Shown one piece after another: positions 33,349 to 40,270 of a stretch of 49,172 bases of DNA (its first letter is position 1; each line of letters opens with the position of its first letter). This DNA is from a virus, in the IMG/VR virus record IMGVR_UViG_3300050821_000522, positions 1 to 49,172 of that record. One strand, written 5' to 3'. The notes below the pieces were generated by a model, which was not told the origin of the DNA, did no database searches, and was given only the letters and a program-made list of their open reading frames with translations. The position numbers were made by a program, and so were the translations under genes.

Positions 33349-34569
33349 TTATAAGTACCAAGTCGTGTTAGCTGCACGATAGATTCCACTGAATTGAGAA
33401 CCTATTGCAGCAGAAGTAGGATTACCTTTTATAGAATTACCATTCCCAGAGACAGTTAAAGATGTAATTACTTGACTAAACCTTACATCGACATATTGAC
33501 CGTCGATTGGAGCAGCTGGCATATTGACGGTTAAGGTCGCTAAAGTACCTGCAGGATCGACAATGGTATGGTATTTTGTATTAGAAAGAGTAACTGTACC
33601 CCCAGTTGCTGGAGTCTGGTAATCGTAACTGCCGTCTGCTACTGCAGCGGCAGTAATAACAGTTTGCGTACCGCCTTTAAGAGTTAATGCGGTAGCCAAA
33701 GTATTCTGTGAACCGGATGCAGCATTGCTTAGGGTAGTCTGTAAAACAACATCTCCGCCCCCGGAGCCATTAGATTTGGAACCTCCGACTGTAAATGTTG
33801 CGCCAGCTGTATTAGCATTACCAGCAACAACAGATTGGGCTTGAAGCGTTTGGGCTGTGGGAGCAGCAGCGTCTGCTCCTCCTATTTGAATAGTTCCTCC
33901 GGCAGGGCTTGAAATTTGACCTCGGCCGTTCCAATTAAAACCACTCGACGCGTTGATAATAATAGAACCGCCAAGGAACATATTACCGTTTGACTGAATA
34001 CTACTTGAAGTCCCTCCGGGATAAAATGTAATAATACCGGCATTTGAAATACCGTAGTCAAACTGATCTACTCCATTCACAGAGAATCCAAGGCCAGTTG
34101 TGCTAACACTATAAAGCCCGGTTGTACTATTTCCGACTGCAATAGATGGTGTATTCGCTGCGCCAGCCGAGGTTGCTCGCAGAGTTGTAAAAGTTCCTGC
34201 TGCGGCAGCTGTGCCTCCAATAGCTGGTGGGCTAGCTAGGTATGTTGAGAAGCCGGTTCCAAACACTGTAGATGACGCAGAAAGAGTCGTAAACGCGCCA
34301 GTTGAAGCAATAATCGAACCTACTGGAGAATTATCTAACGTTGTCCCGCTAATGCTTGTAGGGGTAATAGCGCCTAATGTTAAAGTAATTGCTGGGGTAG
34401 TTGTTGGGGTTGCTACTGAACCTGAAACACCATTAGCGGTGGTTACTGAAACAGAAGTAACCGTACCACTACCTCCTGAAACAGAAAGAAGATTTCCGTT
34501 GCCGTCTGTCAGCGTTACATAATCACTTCCATCCGGAGCTTGGCAGCCACCTAATTGTTTTGCGGTCAT
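33349..34569 (-). CDS. Fibre or spike protein, module A (406 aa)
   Basis: The protein begins with QAPDGSDYVTLTDGNGNLLS, a unit also found twice in the small gene just upstream. A Ser/Thr/Ala/Gly-rich body follows, with GTVTSVSVTTANGVSGSVA, a signature common in tail-fibre proteins, and a beta-rich C-terminal domain ending in GIYRAANTTWYL. It is likely a receptor-binding fibre. The start overlaps the previous stop (ATGA). Confidence 0.6.
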   Translation of the reverse strand: MTAKQLGGCQAPDGSDYVTLTDGNGNLLSVSGGSGTVTSVSVTTANGVSGSVATPTTTPAITLTLGAITPTSISGTTLDNSPVGSIIASTGAFTTLSASSTVFGTGFSTYLASPPAIGGTAAAAGTFTTLRATSAGAANTPSIAVGNSTTGLYSVSTTGLGFSVNGVDQFDYGISNAGIITFYPGGTSSSIQSNGNMFLGGSIIINASSGFNWNGRGQISSPAGGTIQIGGADAAAPTAQTLQAQSVVAGNANTAGATFTVGGSKSNGSGGGDVVLQTTLSNAASGSQNTLATALTLKGGTQTVITAAAVADGSYDYQTPATGGTVTLSNTKYHTIVDPAGTLATLTVNMPAAPIDGQYVDVRFSQVITSLTVSGNGNSIKGNPTSAAIGSQFSGIYRAANTTWYL

Positions 34570-34757
34570 GTTAAGTTTCCGTTCCCATCGGTAACAGTTA
34601 TATACTCTGAACCATCAGGAGCTTGAAAACCAGTTTTTTTAGTCCCCGAGCCTGCTGAAGTAACCAAAGATTGAAGATTTCCATTCCCATCTGTAAAGCA
34701 GACATATTTACTCCCATCCGGAGCCTCAACACTATTAGGCGCTTGCTTCAACGTCAT
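34566..34757 (-). CDS. 63-aa protein made of two fibre repeats
   Basis: It consists of two units, EAPDGSKYVCFTDGNGNLQS and QAPDGSEYITVTDGNGNL, joined by a short Gly/Ser/Lys linker. The same unit begins the 406-aa fibre protein. It could be a separate small fibre base or the result of a frame change splitting a longer protein. Its start overlaps the coiled-coil gene by 23 bp. Confidence 0.6.
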   Translation of the reverse strand: MTLKQAPNSVEAPDGSKYVCFTDGNGNLQSLVTSAGSGTKKTGFQAPDGSEYITVTDGNGNLT

Positions 34758-34896
34758 TTTCTTGTTTCTCTTCTAATTGAGACAGCCAGTGTCTACTCTC
34801 TTGAATAGCTCCTTCATAAGCAAGAACTGTATTCTTTACTTGTTCACGTTCGGTTTCTAAAAGCTTAAGCCTAGTTTCTAACTTCTCTCGATCCAT
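34735..34896 (-). CDS. 53-aa coiled-coil protein, paralogue A
   Basis: ATG 34896 is inside the preceding gene. The product (MDREKLETRLKLLETEREQV, then VLAYEGAIQ and RHWLSQLEEKQEN) matches the protein at 25790-25954 along its length, with conservative changes. Both lie just upstream of a fibre module and overlap its first gene, which suggests a shared role in fibre folding or attachment. Confidence 0.7.
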   Translation of the reverse strand: MDREKLETRLKLLETEREQVKNTVLAYEGAIQESRHWLSQLEEKQENDVEASA

Positions 34897-35155
34897 GTTC
34901 TTTTCCATTAAGTTTTAAACCGTCCAAAGCAGCGTTTCTGACTCTTATTGCCCAGATATCGTTACGTATATCTTGGAATCTAGTATCATCGTGCTTCTCA
35001 TGGTATTCTAATTTCTCTAAGATTTCATCCTTCATCTTATAAATTAGATCTCGGGTAGACCTGAACTGAGACGCAAGCCACCAGACCATAGACCCGACAA
35101 AGGTTATAGCTCCGGCAATCCATGCTACGATTGTAGCCAATGTAGCGAAATCCAT
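34871..35155 (-). CDS. 94-aa membrane-anchored coiled-coil protein
   Basis: Residues ~4-28 form a membrane span (ATLATIVAWIAGAITFVGSM), followed by a charged helix (KMKDEILEKLEYHEKHDDTR). A single N-terminal span with a long periplasmic helix is compatible with an i-spanin or an inner-membrane lysis protein, although the lysis cassette lies elsewhere. The next gene upstream ends one base away. Confidence 0.55.
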   Translation of the reverse strand: MDFATLATIVAWIAGAITFVGSMVWWLASQFRSTRDLIYKMKDEILEKLEYHEKHDDTRFQDIRNDIWAIRVRNAALDGLKLNGKEHGSREVRN

Positions 35156-35416
35156 TTAATAGAAGTCTTCCCCCGAAGGATTATTACCCATTGCTACACC
35201 TATTCTACCTAGGTCCATAGGATGTCCAGGTTGCCCTGGGTTAATTAATGGAGACTGTCCGATGGGCGTTGCAGTAGGTAATTGTTGATCATGACCTAAT
35301 TGATCACCACCTACTCCTTTAAAGACATCAGAACGTGAGCCATGGAGTTCAGAGAAGCTCTTAAACTTCTTAACGCTTCCTTTGGAAGCAGCAGGTCTAG
35401 CTGATCGTTTAGCCAT
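35156..35416 (-). CDS. 86-aa basic, disordered hypothetical
   Basis: A basic N-terminus (KRSARPAASKGSVKKFKSFS) is followed by a Gly/Pro/Gln-rich low-complexity segment and NNPSGEDFY at the end. Such small unstructured proteins are common in the first part of podovirus late operons. Function unknown. Confidence 0.5.
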   Translation of the reverse strand: MAKRSARPAASKGSVKKFKSFSELHGSRSDVFKGVGGDQLGHDQQLPTATPIGQSPLINPGQPGHPMDLGRIGVAMGNNPSGEDFY

Positions 35417-35501
35417 TGGGATTCTCGCCTGAAAGATGCCGTATTAGTTCATAGATCAAACCAAATACCCAATTAAAGAAATCAAAGAATGGGTTTAGCA
35501 T
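35409..35501 (-). CDS. 30-aa hydrophobic peptide
   Basis: ATG 35501 overlaps the preceding TAA (TAATG) and the 3' end overlaps the next gene by 8 bp. The peptide is aromatic and hydrophobic (LNPFFDFFNWVFGLIYELIR), probably membrane-associated. Confidence 0.45.
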   Translation of the reverse strand: MLNPFFDFFNWVFGLIYELIRHLSGENPNG

Positions 35502-35728
35502 TAGAATCTACGCTTTAGTTCACCGGCTGCGTGAGAATGAGACTTGTTAGTCTCTCTGCCGCCACGAGTCTCGGTAGAACCTTCCATAGAGACCTTATCC
35601 ATCAGATCCTCACCAAATGAGTGGGTCTGATACCCCGGGAAGTTGCGCCGCTCCGTATCCTGATCTGTAACGGGAAGTTTAAAAGCCGAGAGTTCACAGC
35701 TCTCGGGACCAGTGATTTCATGTTTCAT
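35501..35728 (-). CDS. 75-aa hydrophilic hypothetical
   Basis: It starts next to the previous stop (TAATATG) and is polar throughout (GYQTHSFGEDLMDKVSMEGS), with a basic end (AAGELKRRF). No family recognised. Confidence 0.5.
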   Translation of the reverse strand: MKHEITGPESCELSAFKLPVTDQDTERRNFPGYQTHSFGEDLMDKVSMEGSTETRGGRETNKSHSHAAGELKRRF

Positions 35729-35729
35729 A

Positions 35730-35882
35730 TTACATCATCCCGCCGCCACCGGCGTTATGCCCAGGAGCTTCACCACGTGAATGTTTGGCAGTTACGTGAC
35801 GATCCCCGCCCTTCTTCTGCAAGTGTCCGTAAGACTCTGAAGACTTAGGATGGATGTGATTATAATCTTGTGCTGTAGCCAT
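35730..35882 (-). CDS. 50-aa His/Gly-rich hypothetical
   Basis: ATG 35882 lies three bases after the previous stop. The product has five His and a C-terminal Gly run (GHNAGGGGMM). Its stop is next to the following start. Too short to classify. Confidence 0.45.
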   Translation of the reverse strand: MATAQDYNHIHPKSSESYGHLQKKGGDRHVTAKHSRGEAPGHNAGGGGMM

Positions 35883-35885
35883 TAT

Positions 35886-35984
35886 TTACTTCTTCTTTCC
35901 CTTATTTGGATCTTTTACGGGGCCCCCTACTTTAGAACCTCCCTTAGGACTCTTAGACTTACCCTTCTTAGTTTCTTTCTTCAT
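35886..35984 (-). CDS. 32-aa Lys/Gly-rich peptide
   Basis: ATG 35984 opens a strongly basic peptide (KKETKKGKSKSPKGGSK, ending NKGKKK). It may bind nucleic acid or stabilise packaged DNA. The only support is its place in a coupled gene string. Confidence 0.4.
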   Translation of the reverse strand: MKKETKKGKSKSPKGGSKVGGPVKDPNKGKKK

Positions 35985-35986
35985 AG

Positions 35987-36199
35987 TTACGCCGGAGTTG
36001 TAATTGGTACTGGAGTTGGGTTAACCACTGCTTCTAGAGCATTAGCTGCCTTAGCCAAAGCTGCGACCTGCGCTTCTACATCTGCATCTGCAACTGCGCT
36101 GGCAGGCAGAGCCGACGTCAGCTTAGTAATTGCAGTCTGGATATCTGTGGAAAGACGAGTCACTACGGTCTGAAGGTCTGTAAGTGCTTGATCTACCAT
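35987..36199 (-). CDS. 70-aa Ala-rich coiled-coil protein
   Basis: ATG 36199 with AGAGGA upstream is chosen over an in-frame GTG at 36238. The product is helical (VDQALTDLQTVVTRLSTDIQ), then Ala/Val-rich with heptad spacing, ending Pro-rich. Function unknown. Confidence 0.5.
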   Translation of the reverse strand: MVDQALTDLQTVVTRLSTDIQTAITKLTSALPASAVADADVEAQVAALAKAANALEAVVNPTPVPITTPA

Positions 36200-36239
36200 A
36201 TTTAATTTATCCTCTATTATTTTTAATTGTTTAAACACA

Positions 36240-36692
36240 TTATTTACTCCCTAATGGCATAGGGATTAATCGTTCTCTTAGTGTATTAATTTCTGTCTGT
36301 AGTTCTTTCATACGATCTGCTATTGTCACAGAAGAATTAATTTCTTTAGCTAAATCATCATGTTCTTTCTTAAGTGAGTCTATTTCCTTCTCTAGAGAAT
36401 GTATATGTTCTATTGAGCCAGCTCTTATCTGCTGTTCTGAATGAACTCCATCCATTTCTTTAGTTAGAATATCTAATCTATGATCTAAGTCTTGTTGATA
36501 TTGATTATGTTCACGAAGAGTAAGATAATTAGCAAATGTACTTTTAAGTTCTGAGATAGAAGATCTAGGATCAGCTAATTGCCAGAATCCTGCAAACATT
36601 GTCAATACAACGACCATAGTACTGATTATAGTCGGTAGAAGACTACTATACCCATTCCCATTTCCGTTCATTGGTTTCTTATTTACCGCCAC
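36240..36692 (-). CDS. 150-aa membrane-anchored coiled-coil protein
   Basis: A single span (LLPTIISTMVVVLTMFAGFW, residues ~18-40) is followed by about 100 residues of charged helix (EKEIDSLKKEHDDLAKEINS). This looks like an inner-membrane spanin (Rz-like) or a virion protein of similar shape. There is no nested lipoprotein frame that I can see, so spanin identity is unproven. Confidence 0.55.
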   Translation of the reverse strand: MAVNKKPMNGNGNGYSSLLPTIISTMVVVLTMFAGFWQLADPRSSISELKSTFANYLTLREHNQYQQDLDHRLDILTKEMDGVHSEQQIRAGSIEHIHSLEKEIDSLKKEHDDLAKEINSSVTIADRMKELQTEINTLRERLIPMPLGSK

Positions 36693-36828
36693 GTCCCTTT
36701 TTCTTCCTCTTAGGAAGCTTCTTACCTTTGGAAGACCTATTCCATTCGTCTACGTTAACGCCCTTCTTCTCTAGTTCCTTCTTATGGATGTTGAAGTAGG
36801 CTTCTTGGGCTTTAGATTTATACGGCAT
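36679..36828 (-). CDS. 49-aa basic hypothetical
   Basis: ATG 36828 overlaps the preceding stop (TAATG). The product begins PYKSKAQEAYFNIHKKELEK and ends in a Lys/Arg/Gly tail (PKRKKKGRGGK). Similar small basic proteins starting with a K-S-K-A-Q element are frequent in podoviruses. Role unknown. Confidence 0.6.
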   Translation of the reverse strand: MPYKSKAQEAYFNIHKKELEKKGVNVDEWNRSSKGKKLPKRKKKGRGGK

Positions 36829-36950
36829 TACACCCTAGGCAGGTTTCTAGGCGGATTGGGACCCAGAGACCGCACGTAGGGCATCTCCAATGAGTTCCTA
36901 AATATGAAGTCATTTCTTAAAGAATCTCGTTGACGTCCTTGTCCGTTCAT
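36828..36950 (-). CDS. 40-aa Arg-rich hypothetical
   Basis: ATG 36950 opens a peptide rich in Arg, Asn and Pro (MNGQGRQRDSLRNDFIFRNS). No ribosome site is obvious, but the stop overlaps the next start. Its place in the coupled string supports it weakly. Confidence 0.4.
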   Translation of the reverse strand: MNGQGRQRDSLRNDFIFRNSLEMPYVRSLGPNPPRNLPRV

Positions 36951-36954
36951 GCTA

Positions 36955-37041
36955 TTATTGTTTCTTGGATCCACATTTAGGACAACGGTCTAGATACGTC
37001 CATATTCTGCACTTGGTACAATACCAAGTATTATTGGGCAT
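36955..37041 (-). CDS. 28-aa zinc-ribbon peptide, first gene of the late operon
   Basis: ATG 37041 has GAGG upstream. The peptide holds two Cys pairs, WYCTKCRIW and RCPKCGSK, a compact zinc ribbon. It is the first gene after the late promoter (37119-37091). An inverted repeat at 37012-37028 lies inside this frame and is probably coding. Confidence 0.6.
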   Translation of the reverse strand: MPNNTWYCTKCRIWTYLDRCPKCGSKKQ

Positions 37042-37090
37042 TCCTCTGGGAATTGTGTTATAAATCCTATATTCTGAGCACACGGAGCCT

Positions 37091-37119
37091 ATATTAGCAC
37101 AAATAAAATCATTTGTCAA
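37091..37119 (-). promoter_or_regulatory. Sigma-70 promoter for the leftward late operon
   Basis: Read leftward, TTGACA (37119-37114), a 17-bp spacer and TAATAT (37096-37091) give a near-perfect host-type promoter. Transcription would start near 37084, about 43 bases before the zinc-ribbon gene. This is the only strong leftward promoter that I found for 27 kb of late genes. I see no clear rightward partner for the genes at 37149. Confidence 0.8.
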
Positions 37120-37148
37120 GTCTTATTTTTAATAAGAGGGAAATAAAT

Positions 37149-37316
37149 ATGAAATCAGTATTTGAAGAAATAGCAGAAACAATAGAAGAAGATAGACTAA
37201 GAGACGAAGAGTTTACTTTAAAGCTTAGATCCTTAGTCAAAGAATATTACCCTTTTAACATAGGACATGAAATATCTATTACATGGCCTAAGGGAATGAA
37301 AAGAAAGTTTATATGA
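37149..37316 (+). CDS. 55-aa acidic hypothetical
   Basis: ATG 37149 with AAGAGGG upstream. The product is helical and acidic (SVFEEIAETIEEDRLRDEEF), then basic at the end. It is the first of four overlapping small genes. Function unknown. Confidence 0.55.
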   Translation: MKSVFEEIAETIEEDRLRDEEFTLKLRSLVKEYYPFNIGHEISITWPKGMKRKFI

Positions 37317-37630
37317 AACTAGAACATGCAGACTTAATAAGTAAAAACGCAGTCCTTAAGGTTAATATGGAAGACTTAGATAAAAGATCTAAGACTCCTA
37401 TTCTTACGTATTGTAGAAAGTTAATTAAACTAGGATATGCCCCAGAGATAAAATTACATGTTTTTAGAGAAAATCACTCAGATCCAGACGTAATTGTAAA
37501 TTCCATCGGAGATGCTGCAAAATTAACGGTGAAAGAGACACCGCTCCTTAGTCCTACATTCGTTAAATTTGAAGATAAGGGCCATCTTACCAAGTATGAT
37601 AAAAAGAATAAACTAGAGGAAGGAGCATGA
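37313..37630 (+). CDS. 105-aa hypothetical
   Basis: ATG 37313 overlaps the previous stop (ATGA). A mixed alpha/beta protein (VLKVNMEDLDKRSKTPILTY) with basic ends. The next gene starts within ATGA at its end. No family recognised. Confidence 0.55.
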   Translation: MKLEHADLISKNAVLKVNMEDLDKRSKTPILTYCRKLIKLGYAPEIKLHVFRENHSDPDVIVNSIGDAAKLTVKETPLLSPTFVKFEDKGHLTKYDKKNKLEEGA

Positions 37631-37719
37631 AATGTAATTGCGGTAATGAAATTGTAGGGGAATATGATATTTGCTCCTACTGCTGGGTAAAACAACTAAT
37701 GAAAAGGAAAAGTAAATGA
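37627..37719 (+). CDS. 30-aa zinc-ribbon peptide
   Basis: ATG 37627 within an ATGA overlap. Two Cys pairs, KCNCGN and DICSYCW, form a likely zinc ribbon, followed by a Lys-rich end. It may bind nucleic acid or a host protein. Confidence 0.55.
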   Translation: MKCNCGNEIVGEYDICSYCWVKQLMKRKSK

Positions 37720-37838
37720 ATTGGCAATGTTTCTTTGGAATACATGATTGGGATTCTTGGATATGGAATCCTGAACTAGGGTATTCAACTAAAGTTTGTA
37801 CAAGATGTGGTAAAATTGTAGTTCAGAACCATGAATAA
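37716..37838 (+). CDS. 40-aa zinc-binding Trp-rich peptide
   Basis: ATG 37716 overlaps the previous stop (ATGA). The sequence MNWQCFFGIHDWDSWIW is followed by VCTRCGKIVV, the C...H...C-x2-C pattern of small phage proteins seen in many genomes. Role unknown. Confidence 0.6.
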   Translation: MNWQCFFGIHDWDSWIWNPELGYSTKVCTRCGKIVVQNHE

Positions 37839-38225
37839 AATTTCTGGCCGATATTTTTACGGGTTAATTCATTTGCGGCGAGGAGGGGGTACCGCCCCCT
37901 GCCTAGGGGAGGGTCTGATCGATCGATCCAGGCACAAAGCATGCTTTTGCTCTAGTCGAGTACAATACAATCAAAGGCAAGAAGTGTGCCAAGTGCACGC
38001 GGCTCTGGTAATTAATAGACCCTCATAAGAGACTATGATACTATATGTCTACCAGTAATTACTGGTCTACTAGTATCCTTAGAGCCTAAGGACTAAGATG
38101 GGGCGCTTAGGTAAACGGCCGCTTACATAACGTATGGTTATAAGCTATTAGAATACGTTGTTTATACTAATTTTATATTTGTAAGATGTAAATATCGTAT
38201 AAACATGTAATCACGACTTTGTGAT
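37839..38225. promoter_or_regulatory. Palindrome-rich regulatory region, possible origin
   Basis: There is no supported gene in this stretch. It holds GGGGG/CCCCC hairpin bases near 37884-37899, the palindrome GATCGATCGATC (37917-37928), a perfect 16-bp palindrome ACCAGTAATTACTGGT (38051-38066), TCCTTAG/CTAAGGA (38076-38092), AACGTAT/ATACGTT (38129-38159), an AT-rich hairpin with arms GTTTATAC and GTATAAAC (38160-38204) and AATCAC/GTGATT (38209-38226) touching the -35 box. The density of dyads plus AT-richness suggests operators, an origin, or both. Confidence 0.55.
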
Positions 38226-38254
38226 TTGACAAATGAGACTATCATCATTATATA
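38226..38254 (+). promoter_or_regulatory. Sigma-70 early promoter
   Basis: TTGACA (38226-38231), 17-bp spacer, TATATA (38249-38254). The first 11 bases, TTGACAAATGA, closely match the late promoter (TTGACAAATGA on the other strand). An inverted repeat abuts the -35 box and could be a repressor or activator site. It drives a ~165-nt leader and the genes at 38424 and 38681. Confidence 0.8.
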
Positions 38255-38313
38255 AGAGATTGGTACAAGAGACTTAGAGATCAGCCTGGCCTTAGCGCCC
38301 TAGTCAACCTGAT

Positions 38314-38416
38314 CCTGCTGTTTGACAACGCTCTATCGACCATCAGCAGGCATGGGCTTGCCGTCGATACAGCTACATCTGTCTGTCGGTCCTTCCCTAG
38401 GGAGCATGGGGAAGGA
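38314..38416 (+). promoter_or_regulatory. Structured leader with ribosome-site hairpin
   Basis: CCTGCTG (38314-38320) pairs with CAGCAGG (38344-38350). CCTTCCC (38391-38397) pairs with GGGAAGG (38409-38415), which contains the ribosome site AAGG for the gene at 38424. Translation of that gene is therefore likely to be hindered unless the hairpin opens. Confidence 0.55.
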
Positions 38417-38423
38417 ATAGCCT

Positions 38424-38621
38424 ATGATTACAATCGTGGTTCAAAACTTTGGTAAACGACTAATCTATGCCCAATGTGACGGGCCTAGAGATTTCTGCAA
38501 CGTACCGCATGAGTACGTTTGTGGTCGGTTGCCACCTCACTACCCGGTGCCTGCGACACACGCAATGTACGTAGATAAAACCAATGGCGAATGGTTTTAT
38601 GAACGAGTAGACGGTTGTTAA
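38424..38621 (+). CDS. 65-aa early protein of unknown function
   Basis: ATG 38424 follows GGGGAAGGAATAG. The product contains four Cys (QCDGPRDFCNVPHEYVC and a final C) and is beta-rich, so metal or disulphide binding is possible. The gene lies between complementary 13-base segments at 38380 and 38646, so its mRNA could be looped out. Its place as the first gene of a strong early promoter suggests a host-takeover role. Confidence 0.6.
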   Translation: MITIVVQNFGKRLIYAQCDGPRDFCNVPHEYVCGRLPPHYPVPATHAMYVDKTNGEWFYERVDGC

Positions 38622-38680
38622 CATAACTAACCGCTCCCTAGAGATGGGCCGACAGACATAACACGGAAAGGACTAATGCT

Positions 38681-40027
38681 ATGATTAAGACCAATATCGA
38701 ATTGGGCTTTCGTGCTAACTGTGACTATGAGGCAATCGAAGTCGAAGAAGGTCAGCAGTTGACACGAGCACCCGTCATCGTCGCCTATTTCAACCTCGCG
38801 TTTAAAGAGTGGGCGGAGGAAGAATTGGGCCTGTCATCTGATGAAGTCGTCGCCACAATTAATGGCGTCGAATTCACGGATGGCATGGATGACGAAGCGC
38901 GCGAGATTGCGGTGCTCGATGCACTGAATGCTCGGAAGCGTGGCGAGACTGGCGCAGACGTGTCGCCCATCATGGATGTTATCTCTGCCCAAAAGGTACG
39001 GGCCGATGCATCCAACTACGGCGCCAAGCTTCCCAAGACGTTCACCGATCATGTGAACGTGTACTTGGACGCCATCGACGACGTGAAGCTTGCGTGTCTG
39101 GTCTGCCTGGACGACGTTGCAGGCCGGGTCTGGACGAATACCGATCCGGGACGCAATTGGAAGGGCGGTGCATGGTCCAAAGAAGATATCATGCGTCTAC
39201 CAGTTCCAGGTACGAAGGCCCCCAAGGGTACCGAAATCACGGAAAGCAATCGGCACCAATGGGATTCCTACCGCTACAAGACTTCGACGAAGGAGGTCAT
39301 CAATTCGTCGTTCTACCTGGACGCGGCCATCGCTACGGAACCGGGTTCGACTATTTGGGACCGACTGCAAGAGCTTACCGGCTCTACAGACGCCCTTAAG
39401 TCGGACGCGGACAAGAAAGAGAAAGAGACTTTGCGCAAGAGACTGAATAATTGCGCCAAGTTTCTCCGCGATGGTGTCACTGTCGCTAAGGCTCTAATCG
39501 AGTTCGAGAGGCTTGGCGGTAAGCTCGTCTATGAGGTCCAGCGGGACGAAGATGGCTCGCCGGAGAAAGGCACGCCATACCCGGTCCGCATTTGGCCCCA
39601 AGGTGCAAGCGGCAAGGCAGAGAGTTGCACCCTCTCAAACATGAAAACCATGCTTAAGCTTGATGCGAAGGGCTTGAATGTGGTGGACGTGGCCATATCG
39701 AAGGGCGGCAAGTTCGCCGACTTTAAGGCAGCCATGCCGCAGAAAGAGCGCGGCAAGGACAAGACGACCAAGGTGAACAACGGTAAGCAGTTCTTTTTCG
39801 GCCTGGATGCTTTCACTGCCTTCCTTAATTCGGGTGGCGATATTCAAGCGAATAAGAGGCTTCAGGACAAAGAAACGGGCCTTGGTGACATCGAAAGCCT
39901 CGGCAACTTCATGGCATTGATCGGCCCTATCTGGGAAAGCTACAAGGCCGACTATGCCGAATTGAAGGCCCGCGAGCGTACTGCTACCGCTCGAAAGATC
40001 GCTGACAAGCACAACAAGGCAGCCTGA
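38681..40027 (+). CDS. 448-aa highly expressed early protein, unknown
   Basis: ATG 38681 follows GGAAAGGAC. The protein is acidic in its N-terminal third (VEEGQQLTRAPVIVAYFNLA), contains helical and Lys/Glu-rich segments (SDADKKEKETLRKRLNNCAK) and ends in a basic helix. No enzyme motif is visible. The gene uses codons with more G and C than its neighbours and is flanked by a strong promoter and a strong terminator, so it forms a near-private transcription unit. It could be an early host-control or DNA-binding protein. Confidence 0.7.
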   Translation: MIKTNIELGFRANCDYEAIEVEEGQQLTRAPVIVAYFNLAFKEWAEEELGLSSDEVVATINGVEFTDGMDDEAREIAVLDALNARKRGETGADVSPIMDVISAQKVRADASNYGAKLPKTFTDHVNVYLDAIDDVKLACLVCLDDVAGRVWTNTDPGRNWKGGAWSKEDIMRLPVPGTKAPKGTEITESNRHQWDSYRYKTSTKEVINSSFYLDAAIATEPGSTIWDRLQELTGSTDALKSDADKKEKETLRKRLNNCAKFLRDGVTVAKALIEFERLGGKLVYEVQRDEDGSPEKGTPYPVRIWPQGASGKAESCTLSNMKTMLKLDAKGLNVVDVAISKGGKFADFKAAMPQKERGKDKTTKVNNGKQFFFGLDAFTAFLNSGGDIQANKRLQDKETGLGDIESLGNFMALIGPIWESYKADYAELKARERTATARKIADKHNKAA

Positions 40028-40045
40028 TTACTTAAGCAATATCAA

Positions 40046-40083
40046 CCCCTTAGGCCCTGAAAAGCCTAAGGGGTTTTTTCTTT
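40046..40083 (+). terminator. Strong intrinsic terminator
   Basis: CCCCTTAGGC (40046-40055) and GCCTAAGGGG (40064-40073) form a 10-bp stem with an eight-base loop, followed by TTTTTTCTTTT. It closes the early unit begun at 38226. Confidence 0.95.
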
Positions 40084-40207
40084 TGTCCTTTTTACCACCT
40101 ATCTCCGTACAATCAAGGGCGGCAAATAAATATATAAATAAATATACCTCTTGACAGTAATATTAGCAATCAAGGGCCGAAATAATTAATAATAGATGTA
40201 AATGGTT

Positions 40208-40234
40208 TTGCTTAACAAGGAATGGGTTTATAAT
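40208..40234 (+). promoter_or_regulatory. Possible promoter for 40271
   Basis: A perfect TATAAT lies at 40229-40234, but the -35 region is poor (TTGCTT is 15 bases upstream). In the same gap, 40084-40264, the string ATCAAGGGC occurs twice in similar AT-rich surroundings and a third time inside the gene. A TTGACA at 40151 lacks a suitable -10 box. Confidence 0.35.
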
Positions 40235-40270
40235 GAAGGAGTAGGGAATTGCATTTAATGGGGAATGGAA

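Noticed and set aside
37012-37028. Inverted repeat CTTGGTA/TACCAAG as operator
   Set aside because: It falls within the 28-aa zinc-ribbon gene and may be only coding sequence.
37919-38011. 30-codon frame ending KKCAKCTRLW
   Set aside because: It has a zinc-type end but no start codon after the upstream stop; at most a gene remnant.
37831-38028. 65-aa rightward frame
   Set aside because: It crosses GC hairpins and the GATCGATCGATC palindrome and has no ribosome site; the composition is not protein-like.
40151-40179. Promoter at TTGACA 40151
   Set aside because: No -10 box at 16-18 bp; GGGCCG lies there.
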